A stretch of 64,000 bases of DNA from Flavobacteriaceae bacterium (GTDB taxonomy: Bacteria; Bacteroidota; Bacteroidia; Flavobacteriales; Flavobacteriaceae), in the NCBI GenBank assembly GCA_003443635.1, contig CP031964.1, positions 838,321 to 902,320 on the forward strand, given 5' to 3'. The notes under the pieces were generated by a model that was not told the origin of the DNA, searched no databases, and saw only the letters and a list, made by a program, of their open reading frames with translations. The translations under genes and the position numbers were made by a program. Shown here piece by piece: positions 62,829-64,000 of the stretch (position 1 is its first letter; each line of letters starts with the position of its first letter).

Positions 62829-64000
62829 ATGAGAAAACACATTTTAGTATTATTTTTATTGAGTTCAACTTTTTTTATTACTGCTCAAAGTAAATTAGGT
62901 CCAATTACTATTATTCAAGGAGAAGAGATTATAGAGGATTCTGAAAAGATAGTAAGAATAGCAGGAGAATTAAATGACAAAATTTATACACTTGCAATTA
63001 AAAAGAAAGCTTATTTTGTAAAAGTTTTTAATTCTTCAGATATGTCATTAATTTCTACTAATGAGATAGATTTATCTGAGTTTAATGGAAAAGATATTGA
63101 TTTTGAGGATTTTGCGGTAATTAATAATGGTATCTATGTTTTTGGTAGTGTATATGATAAAAAAACTAAAATTTCTAATCTTTTTGGATTTGAAGTTTCA
63201 GAAGATGGTAAACTAACTAATAAAAAGAAGAAAATATTTTCAACAAAAGTTACTAAAAAGAAAGAAAGAGGAGCATTTTATTTTAAAGACTCACCTACAG
63301 AAGATAGACTTCTAATATTACATGCAACAATTTTTGAAAAAGAAGAAGCTATTCAATATGAAATTAAATTATTAGATCAAGACTTAAGTGAATCTCTAAG
63401 TCATCTAGAAAAAATCCCTTTTAAAGATAGAAAGGATTTAGAATTTACTATAGCTGATTTTGATGTTAGTATAAATGATGATGTTTTTTTAGTCATTAAT
63501 GAAAGTTATAGAGATAGAAAAGAGAAAACTAATAAAGAAAAATTTCAAATCCATGCTTTTAAAAGTGAAAATGCATATAATAAAGAAATCATTGATATAA
63601 AATTTACTGATAAAGAAATTATCAATTGTGAAATGCTTGCAAATCAAGACGGAAAATTACAATTGGTCGGCTTTTATTCAAGCGTAAGAAAAAATGGAAA
63701 AACCAATAAAGATTTGAAAGGTGTTTATGCTTCAGTTATAAATGTGAAAACAAATGCTGTAGAACAATTAAGATTTAACGAGTTAGATCATGAAACAAAA
63801 GTAAAATTGATAGGCGAACGTAGAGCTAAAAAAGGAAAAGATGTAAAACCACTTTATTTAACTCATAGTTTGATCGAAAGAAATGATGGAGGACTTATTT
63901 TACTTTCTGAATATCAATTAATTCAAGTAGGAAGAAGTAGTGGAATAGGGCCATTAGCAGTCACTCCAATCCAACATATTAATAATGAAATTATAGTTAC
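62829..64000 (+). CDS. Secreted protein of unknown function, 3' end outside window
   Basis: An open frame from ATG 62829 to the right edge, 390 codons without a stop. It begins with a signal peptide (LVLFLLSSTFFITAQ, cleavage about residue 20). The mature part is rich in Lys, Asp, Glu and beta-prone segments repeating every 45-60 residues (GIYVFGSVYDKKTKISNLFG, LILHATIFEKEEAIQYEIKL, LQLVGFYSSVRKNGKTNK). This resembles an irregular propeller. I do not recognise a family. Its own transcript is likely, since a strong terminator precedes it. Confidence 0.75.
   Translation, partial: MRKHILVLFLLSSTFFITAQSKLGPITIIQGEEIIEDSEKIVRIAGELNDKIYTLAIKKKAYFVKVFNSSDMSLISTNEIDLSEFNGKDIDFEDFAVINNGIYVFGSVYDKKTKISNLFGFEVSEDGKLTNKKKKIFSTKVTKKKERGAFYFKDSPTEDRLLILHATIFEKEEAIQYEIKLLDQDLSESLSHLEKIPFKDRKDLEFTIADFDVSINDDVFLVINESYRDRKEKTNKEKFQIHAFKSENAYNKEIIDIKFTDKEIINCEMLANQDGKLQLVGFYSSVRKNGKTNKDLKGVYASVINVKTNAVEQLRFNELDHETKVKLIGERRAKKGKDVKPLYLTHSLIERNDGGLILLSEYQLIQVGRSSGIGPLAVTPIQHINNEIIV

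Noticed and set aside
1..64000. tRNA, rRNA, insertion sequences, phage genes
   Set aside because: I looked for them in the intergenic gaps and found no cloverleaf, rRNA core, transposase or phage structural gene.

Overview
The window is low-GC DNA from a member of the Flavobacteriaceae (Bacteroidota). Evidence for this is the gliding-motility ATPase GldA, GLPGLI-family and DUF5686 proteins, a TonB-type receptor with a carboxypeptidase-regulatory domain, the gene order etfB-etfA-DUF151 nuclease-thyA-folA, and promoters of the Bacteroidota type (TTTG, about 20 bases, TAnnTTTG). I see no rRNA, tRNA, CRISPR array, transposase or integrase. About 60 genes are supported, two of them cut by the window edges.

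Layout. 1-8.6 kb, minus strand: lspA (cut), fabD, an FAD oxidoreductase, a DHFR fused to a two-helix membrane domain, a TonB-C-like secreted protein, thyA, a DUF151 nuclease and etfAB; one SRPBCC gene is on plus. 8.7-15.8 kb: pdhB, a DUF5686 outer-membrane protein, a thioredoxin-like protein, an isochorismatase-fold hydrolase and an M1 peptidase. 15.9-17.6 kb: three small unrelated genes on one strand, separated by related spacer repeats, which look like a gene-cassette array without an integrase. 17.7-24.7 kb: soluble and membrane pyrophosphatases, an FKBP isomerase, a second M1 peptidase, a deoxynucleoside kinase and an unknown secreted protein. 24.7-33.9 kb: a two-component system divergent from two GLPGLI proteins and a TonB-type receptor, with a 10-bp-period direct repeat between them, then an M28 peptidase.

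34-54.4 kb is a sulfur and methionine locus: metK (minus) under a SAM-II-like leader; a SAM-I riboswitch followed by metX-like, homoserine dehydrogenase, metZ and an Rrf2 regulator; then DUF2061, cysH, cysD, cysN, a HEPN-fused sulfite reductase, siroheme genes, ferredoxin reductase, ferredoxin, cysE and cysM; then a second SAM-I riboswitch followed by a split metH and metF. Together these take sulfate to sulfide, cysteine, homocysteine, methionine and SAM, and SAM feeds back through three RNA sensors of two structural classes.

54.4-64 kb: an aminotransferase behind a 37-bp palindrome, a PagL-like deacylase, a GIN-domain lipoprotein, gldA (minus), then an aromatic amino acid operon (pheA, aminotransferase, tyrA, DAHP synthase-chorismate mutase). 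Upstream of pheA there is a 25-codon leader ORF packed with Tyr, Phe and Trp codons, followed by mutually exclusive antiterminator and terminator hairpins. This is a complete-looking ribosome-mediated attenuator. It and the linked SAM sensors are the strongest discoveries here. A secreted protein of unknown function runs off the right edge.
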